From: Kiritimatiellales bacterium
GTDB taxonomy: Bacteria; Verrucomicrobiota; Kiritimatiellia; Kiritimatiellales; Pontiellaceae
Assembly: GCA_030630445.1 (NCBI GenBank)
Contig: DAOVNC010000246.1
Span: forward strand, 1-5,712
Length of the DNA stretch: 5,712 nucleotides
Direction: 5' to 3'
Positions 1-5,702 of this stretch are shown here, piece by piece. The notes beneath the pieces are model-generated. The model was not told the origin of the DNA, did not search any database, and saw only the letters and a program-made list of their open reading frames with translations. A program made the translations under genes and the position numbers. Numbering within the stretch: the stretch's first letter is position 1; each line of letters begins with the position of its first letter.

Positions 1-741
1 CTCGACGATCTCCCCGCCGACTACCTGCCCATCGTCCAGCCCATCGACGACTTCCACACCAACCATAAGCTCGGCACCATTTTCGAAACCCGCGCCGGAA
101 AAGGAAAACTGCTCGTCTGCACCTATCCCCTGCAAGACAAACTAAACTCCCCCGCCTGCAAGCAGCTCTACTCCGCCCTGCTCACCTATGCCGCCAGCAA
201 GGAATTCAAGCCCGCGCACGCCCTGCCCACCGAATGGCTGGAGAAAAACTTTGTCTCCACCGGCAAAGTAAAAACCACGACCAAAACCCCGGTTGGCTCC
301 GGCGACGCCGCCCTCTGGGTTAAAGTGGCCGACAAAGCCACCAAGGAAAGAAGCAACCTTCCCTACAGCGGCGCGATCGACCAAGTGAAAACGAAAGACT
401 CCGGCTACCGCTACACCCTCGCCGCCGACGGCGCATGGAAAGACTCCGGCGGATGCTTTGCCTTTGGAAAGGAACTCACCCTCGTTATCGACCTTCCAAA
501 AGGCGTCGAAGGCACGCTCCACGTCCGCTTCAACGACTGGAACAACAACGGGCGCAGCGGAAAGCTCCTCTTTGAAAACCGGGAAGCAACCCTCAAAACC
601 CACGCCAACAAAGAAGGTGCCTGGGTCAAATTCAAAACCATGCGCGAAGATGCATTGGATAATCGACTGCAACTAAAAGCCACCGTAATCGATGGCCCCA
701 ACCTGCAGATCGACGAATTCATTTTCATCCCGGCGGATTAA
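1..741 (+). CDS. Probable glycoside hydrolase, family 2-like, C-terminal part (5' end outside window)
   Basis: The frame is open from base 1 to the TAA at 739-741, giving 246 visible residues; the start and any catalytic domain lie upstream of the window. Visible residues 10-44 (PIVQPIDDF, then KLGTIFE, then GKGKLLVC) followed by a QLYSALLTYAASKEFKP segment at 55-71 match my memory of the tail of large glycoside hydrolase family 2 type enzymes of Planctomycetes and Verrucomicrobia. After a Lys/Thr-rich linker (about 88-100) comes a further region, about 105-246, with alternating beta-strand character and a DWNNNGRSG turn at 179-187; it looks like an appended beta-sandwich, perhaps carbohydrate-binding. 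No catalytic residues are visible, so substrate and even exact GH family are uncertain. The gene is convergent with the SulP gene. An internal GTG at 325 is not a credible start because the coding frame continues upstream of it. Confidence 0.65.
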   Translation, partial: LDDLPADYLPIVQPIDDFHTNHKLGTIFETRAGKGKLLVCTYPLQDKLNSPACKQLYSALLTYAASKEFKPAHALPTEWLEKNFVSTGKVKTTTKTPVGSGDAALWVKVADKATKERSNLPYSGAIDQVKTKDSGYRYTLAADGAWKDSGGCFAFGKELTLVIDLPKGVEGTLHVRFNDWNNNGRSGKLLFENREATLKTHANKEGAWVKFKTMREDALDNRLQLKATVIDGPNLQIDEFIFIPAD

Positions 742-746
742 AACAA

Positions 747-828
747 GTAGCGCGGATATCCGATCCGCGCTTCTGAGCAATGCCGCGACAACCGTGCGTA
801 GAAACTCGCAACAGACTTGCGAGCTACG
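747..828. repeat. Double-hairpin element in convergent spacer (REP-like or bidirectional terminator)
   Basis: Two stem-loops fill the gap between the two converging stop codons. Hairpin 1 is AGCGCGGAT (749-757), loop ATCCG, ATCCGCGCT (763-771), a perfect 9-bp stem. Hairpin 2 is CTCGCAA (805-811), loop CAGAC, TTGCGAG (817-823), a perfect 7-bp stem, extended by CGTAG (797-801) pairing with CTACG (824-828) around an AAA bulge. The whole stretch is bounded by GTAGC (747) and GCTAC (ending 827). Neither stem is followed by a T-run, so classical intrinsic termination is not supported. Position and symmetry fit mRNA 3'-end protection, two-way termination, or a dispersed palindromic repeat. Confidence 0.6.
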
Positions 829-841
829 ACACTGCAAACCT

Positions 842-2470
842 TTACGCGAGCTGGTCGTCGGCAATGTGACAGTCGAGGTCTTCAATCACGCTGATCTCGA
901 CAATGTTGTCGGCCTTTGCCAACAGCTCCTTGCACTCGGGGTTGAGGTTGAGCAGGTGCAGGAACTTGCCTTGGTCGGCGTAGCGTTCGGTAATGTTGTT
1001 GATGGCCTCGATGCCGGAGTGGTCGTAGACGCGCGCGTTCTCGAAGTCGATCACGACATCCTGCGGGTCGTTTGGCGGATCGAACAGATCCTTGAACGAC
1101 TGGGCGGACCCGAAGAAGAGCGCGCTTTCGAGATGGTAGACCTTGGTGCCGTGTTCATCGGTGGAAATATGGGCGTGGATCTTCTTTCCATGCTCCCATG
1201 CGAAGGCAAGCGCGGAAACCACGATGCCCACAAAGACGGCGATGGCGAGGTCTTGGAGCACGGTGATGGCGGAGACGAGAATGATGATGAAGGCGTCCAT
1301 CTTGGGGATGCTTGGAATAATCCGGAAACTCGACCATTCGAAGGTGCCGATCACCACCATGAACATCACACCGACGAGCGCGGCGAGCGGGATGATCTCC
1401 ACCAGCGGCGCGGCAAAAAGCAGGACCGCCAGCAGGAAGAGCGCGGCGGAGATCCCCGAAAGCCGGCCGCGACCGCCACCACGGATATTGATCATGCTCT
1501 GCCCGATCATGGCGCAGCCGCCCATGCCGCCAAAGAAGCCGTTGACCAGATTGGCCAGCCCTTGCCCGATGCACTCCTTGTTGCCGCGCCCGCGCGTTTC
1601 GGTGATTTCGTCCACCAGAGTCAGCGTCATCAGCGACTCGATCAGGCCAACGGCGGCCGCGAGCACGGAGTACGGAAGGATCAGCCGAATACTGTCCCAG
1701 TCAAAGGGAACCTTTGGAATGGCAAAGGTAGGTAGCGAGGCGGCAATAGTCTCCTTGGTGGGATCCATGCCCTGCACAAAGTCAAGCACGGTGCGGGATT
1801 CATGAATACCGAACCGCTTGAGCAGAATCGAAACCACGGTGACGGTGACGATGGCCGCGAGGGTTGCGGGAACGGCTTTGGTCAGCTTCGGCAGGAAGAA
1901 GCTGATCAACATCGTGACGGCGATCATGCCGAGCATGATCAACAACGGGGTTTGCGCCAACAGGTGCGCTTCGTCGCCGTGCCCTTCGTAGAACATCTCG
2001 AATTGCGACTTAAAAATAATGATCGCCAGCCCGTTCACAAACCCGAGCATGACGGGATGCGGCACGAGGCGGATAAACTTGCCGAGCTTGAGGACGCCAA
2101 ACAGCATTTGGATGATGCCCATCAGGATGACGGCGGCAAAGAGGTAGCCCGTCGCGGCTTCGGTGGTCAACCCCTCCCCGTAGAGACCCAGCATCAGCGG
2201 GGCGAAAATCACGGCCACCGCGCCGGTGGCACCGGAAATCATGCCGGGGCGCCCGCCGAAGATCGCGGTGATGAGCCCCATCATGAAGGCGGCATAGAGC
2301 CCAACCTTCGGGTCGACCTTCGCTACAAACGAAAACGCCACAGCCTCGGGAATCAGGGCAAGCGCCACGGTCAAACCCGAAAGGATATCATTCTTCACAT
2401 TGCGGGGTCGCTCGATTGCGAGTTTGAATAGCTTGTTTGTTTTGTTCATGGGAAAATTCCGGTTATTCAT
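842..2470 (-). CDS. SulP family inorganic anion transporter with C-terminal STAS domain
   Basis: This predicted inner-membrane carrier has 542 residues, a usual length for bacterial SulP proteins, which move sulfate, bicarbonate or other anions. The N-terminal ILSGLTVALALIPEAVAF (29-46) is the classic first SulP membrane segment. GRPGMISGATGAVA (73-86) and the stretch from NKECIGQGLAN (297-307) through GGMGGCAMIGQSMIN (314-328) to GRLSGI (335-340) are family signatures. Many hydrophobic segments run to about residue 425. A cytoplasmic STAS domain follows (about 437-540) with VIDFENARVYDHSGIEAI (473-490), where the Asp-His-Ser-Gly turn (483-486) sits at the usual STAS regulatory site. Substrate cannot be told from sequence. 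Start: the ATG at 2470 has no visible Shine-Dalgarno; the ATG at 2449 (seven codons later) has a weak GGAA eight or so bases upstream and may be the true start. The gene stands alone, divergent from the next gene. Confidence 0.93.
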   Translation of the reverse strand: MNNRNFPMNKTNKLFKLAIERPRNVKNDILSGLTVALALIPEAVAFSFVAKVDPKVGLYAAFMMGLITAIFGGRPGMISGATGAVAVIFAPLMLGLYGEGLTTEAATGYLFAAVILMGIIQMLFGVLKLGKFIRLVPHPVMLGFVNGLAIIIFKSQFEMFYEGHGDEAHLLAQTPLLIMLGMIAVTMLISFFLPKLTKAVPATLAAIVTVTVVSILLKRFGIHESRTVLDFVQGMDPTKETIAASLPTFAIPKVPFDWDSIRLILPYSVLAAAVGLIESLMTLTLVDEITETRGRGNKECIGQGLANLVNGFFGGMGGCAMIGQSMINIRGGGRGRLSGISAALFLLAVLLFAAPLVEIIPLAALVGVMFMVVIGTFEWSSFRIIPSIPKMDAFIIILVSAITVLQDLAIAVFVGIVVSALAFAWEHGKKIHAHISTDEHGTKVYHLESALFFGSAQSFKDLFDPPNDPQDVVIDFENARVYDHSGIEAINNITERYADQGKFLHLLNLNPECKELLAKADNIVEISVIEDLDCHIADDQLA

Positions 2471-2514
2471 CGTTTGCTATGGGTAAAACGCGGCGCACTA
2501 TCCCAGAATCCCTT

Positions 2515-2542
2515 TTGATTGCGACCCCTTTCAAGAATTAAT
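2515..2542 (+). promoter_or_regulatory. Weak candidate promoter for the Gate-domain membrane protein gene
   Basis: TTGATT (2515-2520) and ATTAAT (2537-2542) are separated by 16 bases, each matching the sigma-70 consensus at four of six positions. The -10 candidate lies inside the palindrome GAATTAATTC (2535-2544). If used, it would give a leader of roughly 180 bases before the start at 2730. This is a weak match and other positions are possible. I saw no convincing promoter for the minus-strand SulP gene in the same spacer. Confidence 0.2.
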
Positions 2543-2543
2543 T

Positions 2544-2615
2544 CGCACCCGCTCCCGCTTGCGGCCCAACCGATAAAGATCATTTTTTGAAAAAAAACTT
2601 TCCTTTGCGGGTGCG
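2544..2615. repeat. 9-bp inverted repeat spanning A/T tracts in the divergent spacer
   Basis: CGCACCCGC (2544-2552) and GCGGGTGCG (2607-2615) are perfect inverse copies separated by 54 bases. The outer flanks could add a few pairs across a one-base bulge (TT at 2542-2543 with AA at 2617-2618). Between the arms are a short CCGC-TT-GCGG palindrome (2555-2564) and a T6-G-A8 run (2583-2597). The arrangement could be an operator pair for the divergent genes or a closing stem of a structured leader RNA; the sequence alone does not decide. The rest of the 259-bp spacer (2471-2729) holds no gene that I can support. Confidence 0.4.
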
Positions 2616-2717
2616 GAATGAAACAACCTCTGCGATCTATTGGACAGGGCTGTTTTCAACACGAGGGAAACCCCGCTACGAGGGGGTGGATTCAACACAT
2701 TGTTTCCGGAAAACCGC

Positions 2718-2723
2718 AGGGGA
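2718..2723 (+). promoter_or_regulatory. Ribosome binding site that fixes the start at 2730
   Basis: AGGGGA lies six bases before the ATG at 2730. This is much stronger than anything in front of the upstream in-frame TTG at 2640 or the downstream ATG at 2763, so it decides the start of the Gate-domain protein. Confidence 0.75.
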
Positions 2724-2729
2724 AAGAAA

Positions 2730-3989
2730 ATGGGGAAAGACAAAAAGAGACTTGAGAAAGTGATGCCGAAACTCACCTTTTTCAAAAACAAAATCCGCCA
2801 CGTAGAGGACGATGGCTTTGTTGCCCGGCGCCAGCACGAGGCCTTTATATTCATCGCCATCTCCTCCAGCATCTTCGGCTACATTATCTGGAAAATGGGC
2901 ATGACGAACATGATGAACACCATCATGAACACCGCGTTTGTCATGCTCAAGGATGTCGTGCTCTACCTGATGGGCGTCATGGTGCTGGCCGGCGCCATGG
3001 GAAAACTCATGATCGAGTTCGGCGTCATCCGCATCCTCGAAGCCCTGCTGGCCCCGCTCATGCGACCGCTTTTCAACCTGCCGGGCACCGCCGCGCTCGC
3101 CGGACTGATGAGCTTTTTCTCCGACAACCCCGCGATTATCAGCTTGGCGCACGACAAGACCTTCAGCCGCGGATTCAAGAAGTTCGAACTTATCTCGCTG
3201 ACCAACTATGGAACCGCCTTCGGCATGGGGTTGATCGTGATCACCTTCATGGGCGGCATGGTCGATACCGCCGGAAACAGCTTCTGGGTTCCCGCCCTGC
3301 TTGGCCTGGTCGGCGCCATTGGCGGCGCCGTGGTCTCCACCCGCCTGATGCAGCGGCTGATCAAAGGCGAGCTGCCAAGGGAAACCCCCGAGGAAAAAGA
3401 ATTCCGCAAGGAAGAGACCGACGAAAACGTCTCCTTCAAATCCAGCGGCTCGGTCTTTCTGCGCTTCATGAATGCCATCCTCGACGGCGGCAAATCCGGG
3501 GTGGATCTGGGGCTGGCCATCATCCCCGGCGTCGTCATCATCAGCACCTTCGTCTTCCTGCTGACCAATAGCGGGCCCCAACAACTCGTGGACGGGGAAA
3601 TGGTCACCGTATACACCGGCGGCGCCAAGGAAGGGGTCGCCCTGCTGCCCGCCATCGGCAGCCATTTCTCATGGCTCTTCGATTGGCTCTTCGGCTTCAA
3701 GGATTCCAGCCTGCTGGCCTTCCCCATCACCTCGCTCGGTTCCGTCGGCGCGGCTCTGGCCATCGCCAAGGAAAACGTCGCCAACACCCTTGCCGGCGGC
3801 AACGAGATCGCCGTGTTCACCGCCATGGGCATGTGCTGGAGTGGATATCTCAGCACCCACACCGCGATGCTCGACACCCTCGGCTTCCGCTCCCTGACCT
3901 CGAAGGCGTTTATTGCCCACACCATCGGCGGCCTCTTCGCCGGCGTGCTCGCGCACTGGCTCTTCGTGCTCTACGACACGTTCTGCTGA
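2730..3989 (+). CDS. Nucleoside-recognition (Gate) domain membrane protein, resembling the CD0519/CD1768 family
   Basis: This predicted polytopic inner-membrane protein has 419 residues. A charged N-terminus (1-37) leads into hydrophobic segments at about 38-56 and 68-92. A first Gate-like block (about 75-200) contains GTAALAGLMSFFSDNPAI (119-136) and ISLTNYGTAFGMGLIVITF (155-173). A charged, Glu/Lys-rich loop (211-237) separates it from a second block (about 258-415) with FPITSLGSVGAALA (331-344) and GYLSTHTAMLDTLGFRSLTSKAF (within 372-394). The SxxSDNP and paired-block layout recalls the Gate modules of spore maturation proteins, nucleoside transporters and FeoB, and the protein as a whole resembles what I remember as the CD0519/CD1768 membrane family, whose substrate is not established. 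A transport role is inference. The start at 2730 is chosen for its strong AGGGGA; an in-frame TTG at 2640 would add 30 residues unlike a membrane-protein start. Its stop lies 28 bp from the convergent glgC stop. Confidence 0.8.
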   Translation: MGKDKKRLEKVMPKLTFFKNKIRHVEDDGFVARRQHEAFIFIAISSSIFGYIIWKMGMTNMMNTIMNTAFVMLKDVVLYLMGVMVLAGAMGKLMIEFGVIRILEALLAPLMRPLFNLPGTAALAGLMSFFSDNPAIISLAHDKTFSRGFKKFELISLTNYGTAFGMGLIVITFMGGMVDTAGNSFWVPALLGLVGAIGGAVVSTRLMQRLIKGELPRETPEEKEFRKEETDENVSFKSSGSVFLRFMNAILDGGKSGVDLGLAIIPGVVIISTFVFLLTNSGPQQLVDGEMVTVYTGGAKEGVALLPAIGSHFSWLFDWLFGFKDSSLLAFPITSLGSVGAALAIAKENVANTLAGGNEIAVFTAMGMCWSGYLSTHTAMLDTLGFRSLTSKAFIAHTIGGLFAGVLAHWLFVLYDTFC

Positions 3990-3994
3990 GCGCT

Positions 3995-4053
3995 TCCGGA
4001 CGGAATCACCGTGCCTTTTAAAGAATGGCTCCGGAGGGAATCACCGTACCTTT
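3995..4053. repeat. Imperfect direct repeat of the glgC 3' end (35-bp period)
   Basis: Bases 3995-4018 and 4030-4053 match at 22 of 24 positions, offset by 35 bp. The right copy encodes KGTVIPSG, residues 402-409 of GlgC; the left copy lies just past the GlgC stop, in the gap between the two convergent genes. Because 35 is not a multiple of three, the left copy is in a different frame from GlgC, in which it would again read KGTVIPSG. The two mismatches (4001/4036 and 4013/4048) fall at third codon positions of that frame and are both silent. Confidence 0.85.
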
Positions 4054-5256
4054 GGGGATTACCATGATTCCATCGCGGATGCGGTAGAGGTCGGCGACCT
4101 CGTCGAAGGGCTTGTCTTCCGGGGAAATCACAACGCCATCGCCAATCCGGGCGTTCTTGTCGACGATCGCCTGCTTGATTACACAATTCCTACCAATGCC
4201 CAGCGGGATACCCGATTGATGCGCGGATCCCCCGTGCTCGTAATAGTCGGCTCCCATGATGATGGAATCCTCGATCTCGGTTCCCTCGCCCACCAAGGCA
4301 CGCAAACCAATCACTGAATGGTCGATGCGTTTCCCGGTGATGATGCACCCTTCGGAAAGGAGGCATCGGCGAAGGTTGCACTGGTTAATCTTCGACGGGG
4401 GAAGGTAGCGCATGCGGGTGTATATCGGCGCACTCATATCATAGAAGGAAAAACTCGGCAACGGATCGGTCAATGCCAGATTGGCCGACCAGAACGAGCG
4501 GATGGTTCCGATGTCCTCCCAGTAGTCCTCGAAAATATAACTGTAAACCTGATGTGTATTGATCGCCTTGGGAATGATGTCCTTGCCAAAGTCCATCTCG
4601 TCGCTTTCACACAATAGTTTTTTCAGTACATCCATATTGAAAACATAGATGCCCATGCTGGCCAAATAACGAGGGTCGTCGTAGAGCGGCGCCCGCAGTT
4701 CATCCAATTCGGGGGTATCGCCCGGTTTTTCCTCAAACCGCACAATACGCCCCGCGGCATCCACCTGCATGATGCCAAGCGACTCGGCCTCTTCGCGCTC
4801 AACCGGCTTGGTGCAGATGGTTAAATCCGACCCGTTGGACACATGCGCCTTAATGACCTCTTCCAAATCCATGCGATAGAGCTGGTCGCCGGAAAGAATT
4901 ACCACCAATTCGGGCTCTTCTCCCATAAAATACCGCATAGAGCGGCGCACGGCATCCGCAGTGCCCTGAAACCAACCCGTCGAACCGGGCGTCTGCTCGG
5001 CCGCGAGGATGCGTACATGCCCACCGCTAAACTGGTCGAACCGGTAGGTTGCGGCAATGTGCTGATGGAGCGAAACACTATTGAACTGGGTCAGCAGGAA
5101 AACATTGCGGATGCCGCTGTTGATGCAATTGCTGATGGGAATATCGACCAGCCGATACTTCCCCGCAATTGGCACCGCCGGCTTGGAGCGCTCCTGTGTC
5201 AAAGGTTGCAAGCGGCTTCCTGCGCCACCCCCCAGAATCAATCCTACAACCTTCAT
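4018..5256 (-). CDS. glgC: Glucose-1-phosphate adenylyltransferase (ADP-glucose pyrophosphorylase)
   Basis: GlgC makes ADP-glucose and pyrophosphate from glucose 1-phosphate and ATP, the committed step of bacterial glycogen synthesis, in the cytoplasm. The 412-residue product is full length. The nucleotidyltransferase fold carries GGGAGSRLQPLT (9-20), RSKPAVP (23-29), YRLVDIPISN (34-43), WFQGTADAV (95-103), SGDQLYRMD (122-130, Asp124 the likely metal-site residue), FEEKP (174-178, Lys177 the likely sugar-phosphate contact), DFGKDIIP (222-229) and YWEDIGTI (245-252). A left-handed beta-helix region follows (about 290-400), with HSVIGLRALVGEGTEIEDS (313-331) and MGADYYE (334-340). These and IVDKNARIGDGV (364-375) are typical of the cyanobacterial/plant-like branch, which is usually tuned by 3-phosphoglycerate and phosphate; that regulation is inference here. 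No other glycogen genes are adjacent. The ATG at 5256 is supported by AGGGGGG. The 3' end is duplicated downstream in another frame. Confidence 0.97.
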   Translation of the reverse strand: MKVVGLILGGGAGSRLQPLTQERSKPAVPIAGKYRLVDIPISNCINSGIRNVFLLTQFNSVSLHQHIAATYRFDQFSGGHVRILAAEQTPGSTGWFQGTADAVRRSMRYFMGEEPELVVILSGDQLYRMDLEEVIKAHVSNGSDLTICTKPVEREEAESLGIMQVDAAGRIVRFEEKPGDTPELDELRAPLYDDPRYLASMGIYVFNMDVLKKLLCESDEMDFGKDIIPKAINTHQVYSYIFEDYWEDIGTIRSFWSANLALTDPLPSFSFYDMSAPIYTRMRYLPPSKINQCNLRRCLLSEGCIITGKRIDHSVIGLRALVGEGTEIEDSIIMGADYYEHGGSAHQSGIPLGIGRNCVIKQAIVDKNARIGDGVVISPEDKPFDEVADLYRIRDGIMVIPKGTVIPSGAIL

Positions 5257-5260
5257 ATCG

Positions 5261-5267
5261 CCCCCCT
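5261..5267 (-). promoter_or_regulatory. glgC ribosome binding site
   Basis: On the minus strand AGGGGGG lies four bases before the glgC ATG (six if only AGGGG is counted). It supports the start at 5256, which also places the GGGAGSR nucleotide-binding loop at the expected distance from the N-terminus. Confidence 0.7.
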
Positions 5268-5292
5268 ATTCCATTAACTTCGGCACGGAAAC

Positions 5293-5298
5293 ATCATA
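5293..5298 (-). promoter_or_regulatory. Candidate -10 element for glgC
   Basis: On the minus strand TATGAT (five of six matches to the -10 consensus) lies 37 bases before the glgC ATG, which would give a leader of about 30 bases. No good -35 is found 16 to 18 bases upstream, so an activator or a different sigma factor may be involved. A small palindrome ACCGA-A-TCGGT (5305-5315) sits in the space just upstream and could be a protein-binding site. Confidence 0.35.
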
Positions 5299-5346
5299 GC
5301 CAAAACCGAATCGGTGCGGAAACAAAAGAAAACAAAAATTTAGAAC

Positions 5347-5375
5347 TTGCCTCGTTTCGGGCGAAACGGTAGAAC
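5347..5375 (+). promoter_or_regulatory. Candidate promoter for tRNA-Lys with a palindrome in the spacer
   Basis: TTGCCT (5347-5352) and TAGAAC (5370-5375) are 17 bases apart, each matching consensus at four of six positions. Nearly the whole spacer is the palindrome CGTTTCG-GG-CGAAACG (5353-5368). Transcription would begin near 5383, giving about 50 bases of 5' leader for RNase P removal. That leader contains CCACA (5421-5425) pairing with TGTGG (5431-5435) right at the tRNA 5' end. Confidence 0.35.
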
Positions 5376-5433
5376 ACCCGCTCCCTTACAGGAAAGAAGC
5401 TGATTCGAACCTGTAAAAAACCACAGATTTTGT

Positions 5434-5509
5434 GGGCCGGTAGCTCAGTTGGTAGAGCATTTGACTTTTAATCACAGGGTCCAGGGTTCGAGCCCCTGCC
5501 GGCTCACCA
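5434..5509 (+). tRNA. tRNA-Lys (anticodon TTT), CCA encoded
   Basis: A complete 76-base cloverleaf. The acceptor is GGGCCGG (5434-5440) with CCGGCTC (5499-5505, one G-T pair). The D arm is GCTC/GAGC with an eight-base loop. The anticodon loop CTTTTAA (5465-5471) carries TTT at 5467-5469, which reads AAA and AAG lysine codons. The variable loop is GGGTC, and the T arm is CAGGG-TTCGAGC-CCCTG (5482-5498). Discriminator A (5506) and CCA (5507-5509) follow. The anticodon stem TTTGA/TCACA has one mismatch (T5461 against C5475); all other stems are sound. The gene stands alone between a possible promoter and a strong terminator, so it appears to be a single-tRNA transcription unit. Confidence 0.97.
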
Positions 5510-5513
5510 CCTT

Positions 5514-5547
5514 ATAAGGACTTACAGCAATGTAAGTCCTTATTTTT
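5514..5547 (+). terminator. Intrinsic terminator of tRNA-Lys
   Basis: ATAAGGACTTACA (5514-5526) pairs perfectly over 13 bp with TGTAAGTCCTTAT (5531-5543) around a GCAA tetraloop, followed directly by TTTTT (5543-5547). It begins five bases after the encoded CCA, so it ends the tRNA transcript. Confidence 0.93.
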
Positions 5548-5584
5548 ATCTGTTTACAACCCCCACACGCAATATTGTCCATTT

Positions 5585-5614
5585 TTGATAGCGATAGAGG
5601 ATTCGTGATATTTT
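5585..5614 (+). promoter_or_regulatory. Candidate sigma-70-like promoter after the tRNA
   Basis: TTGATA (5585-5590, five of six) and TATTTT (5609-5614, four of six) are 18 bases apart. Transcription would start near 5621, a few bases before a GGAG ribosome binding site (5624-5627). This suggests that a new transcription unit begins here and runs out of the window. Confidence 0.4.
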
Positions 5615-5633
5615 CGGATGTCCGGAGAAAGAA

Positions 5634-5702
5634 ATGAGAAAGTCGGCCTCACAAAACCCGTCCTTCCTCCAAAAAAATAATGCAACCTCTGCTTTTCGGT
5701 GA
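5634..5702 (+). CDS. Tiny ORF, 22 residues, unknown (possible leader peptide)
   Basis: An ATG at 5634 lies six bases after GGAG (5624-5627) and just downstream of a candidate promoter, and reads 22 codons to the TGA at 5700-5702. The peptide (MRKSASQNP to its end at SAFR) has no recognisable domain. The good ribosome binding site is the only reason to list it. It overlaps, in another frame, an ATG at 5680 that stays open to the window edge, so it might be an upstream leader ORF, or simply chance. Confidence 0.2.
   Translation: MRKSASQNPSFLQKNNATSAFR

Noticed and set aside
692..1735. Long open frame on the plus strand opposite the SulP gene
   Set aside because: Its product is rich in His, Asp, Glu and Arg with no domain, as expected for the antisense of a GC-rich membrane-protein gene, and the minus strand clearly encodes a complete SulP protein.
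2655..2700. Guanidine-II (mini-ykkC) riboswitch suggested by two ACGA motifs
   Set aside because: The class needs two stem-loops each presenting an ACGR loop. The first ACGA here has no flanking stem and the second only a weak, mismatched one.
2676..3665. Long open frame on the minus strand opposite the Gate-domain gene
   Set aside because: Low-complexity His/Asp/Gly/Glu composition and no family resemblance; the plus strand has a complete, well-started membrane protein.
3995..4035. Programmed -1 frameshift extending GlgC into the second KGTVIPSG copy
   Set aside because: The T-T-T-A-A-A-A run is not in the frame required for tandem slippage, the codon before the stop (CTT) would not re-pair well after a -1 shift, and GlgC is already full length.
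5386..5416. tRNA fragment on the minus strand (T-loop-like TTCGAATC flanked by TTACAGG and CCTGTAA)
   Set aside because: The repeat arms enclose a 17-base loop rather than a T-stem and seven-base loop, and no acceptor, D or anticodon arm is found beside it.
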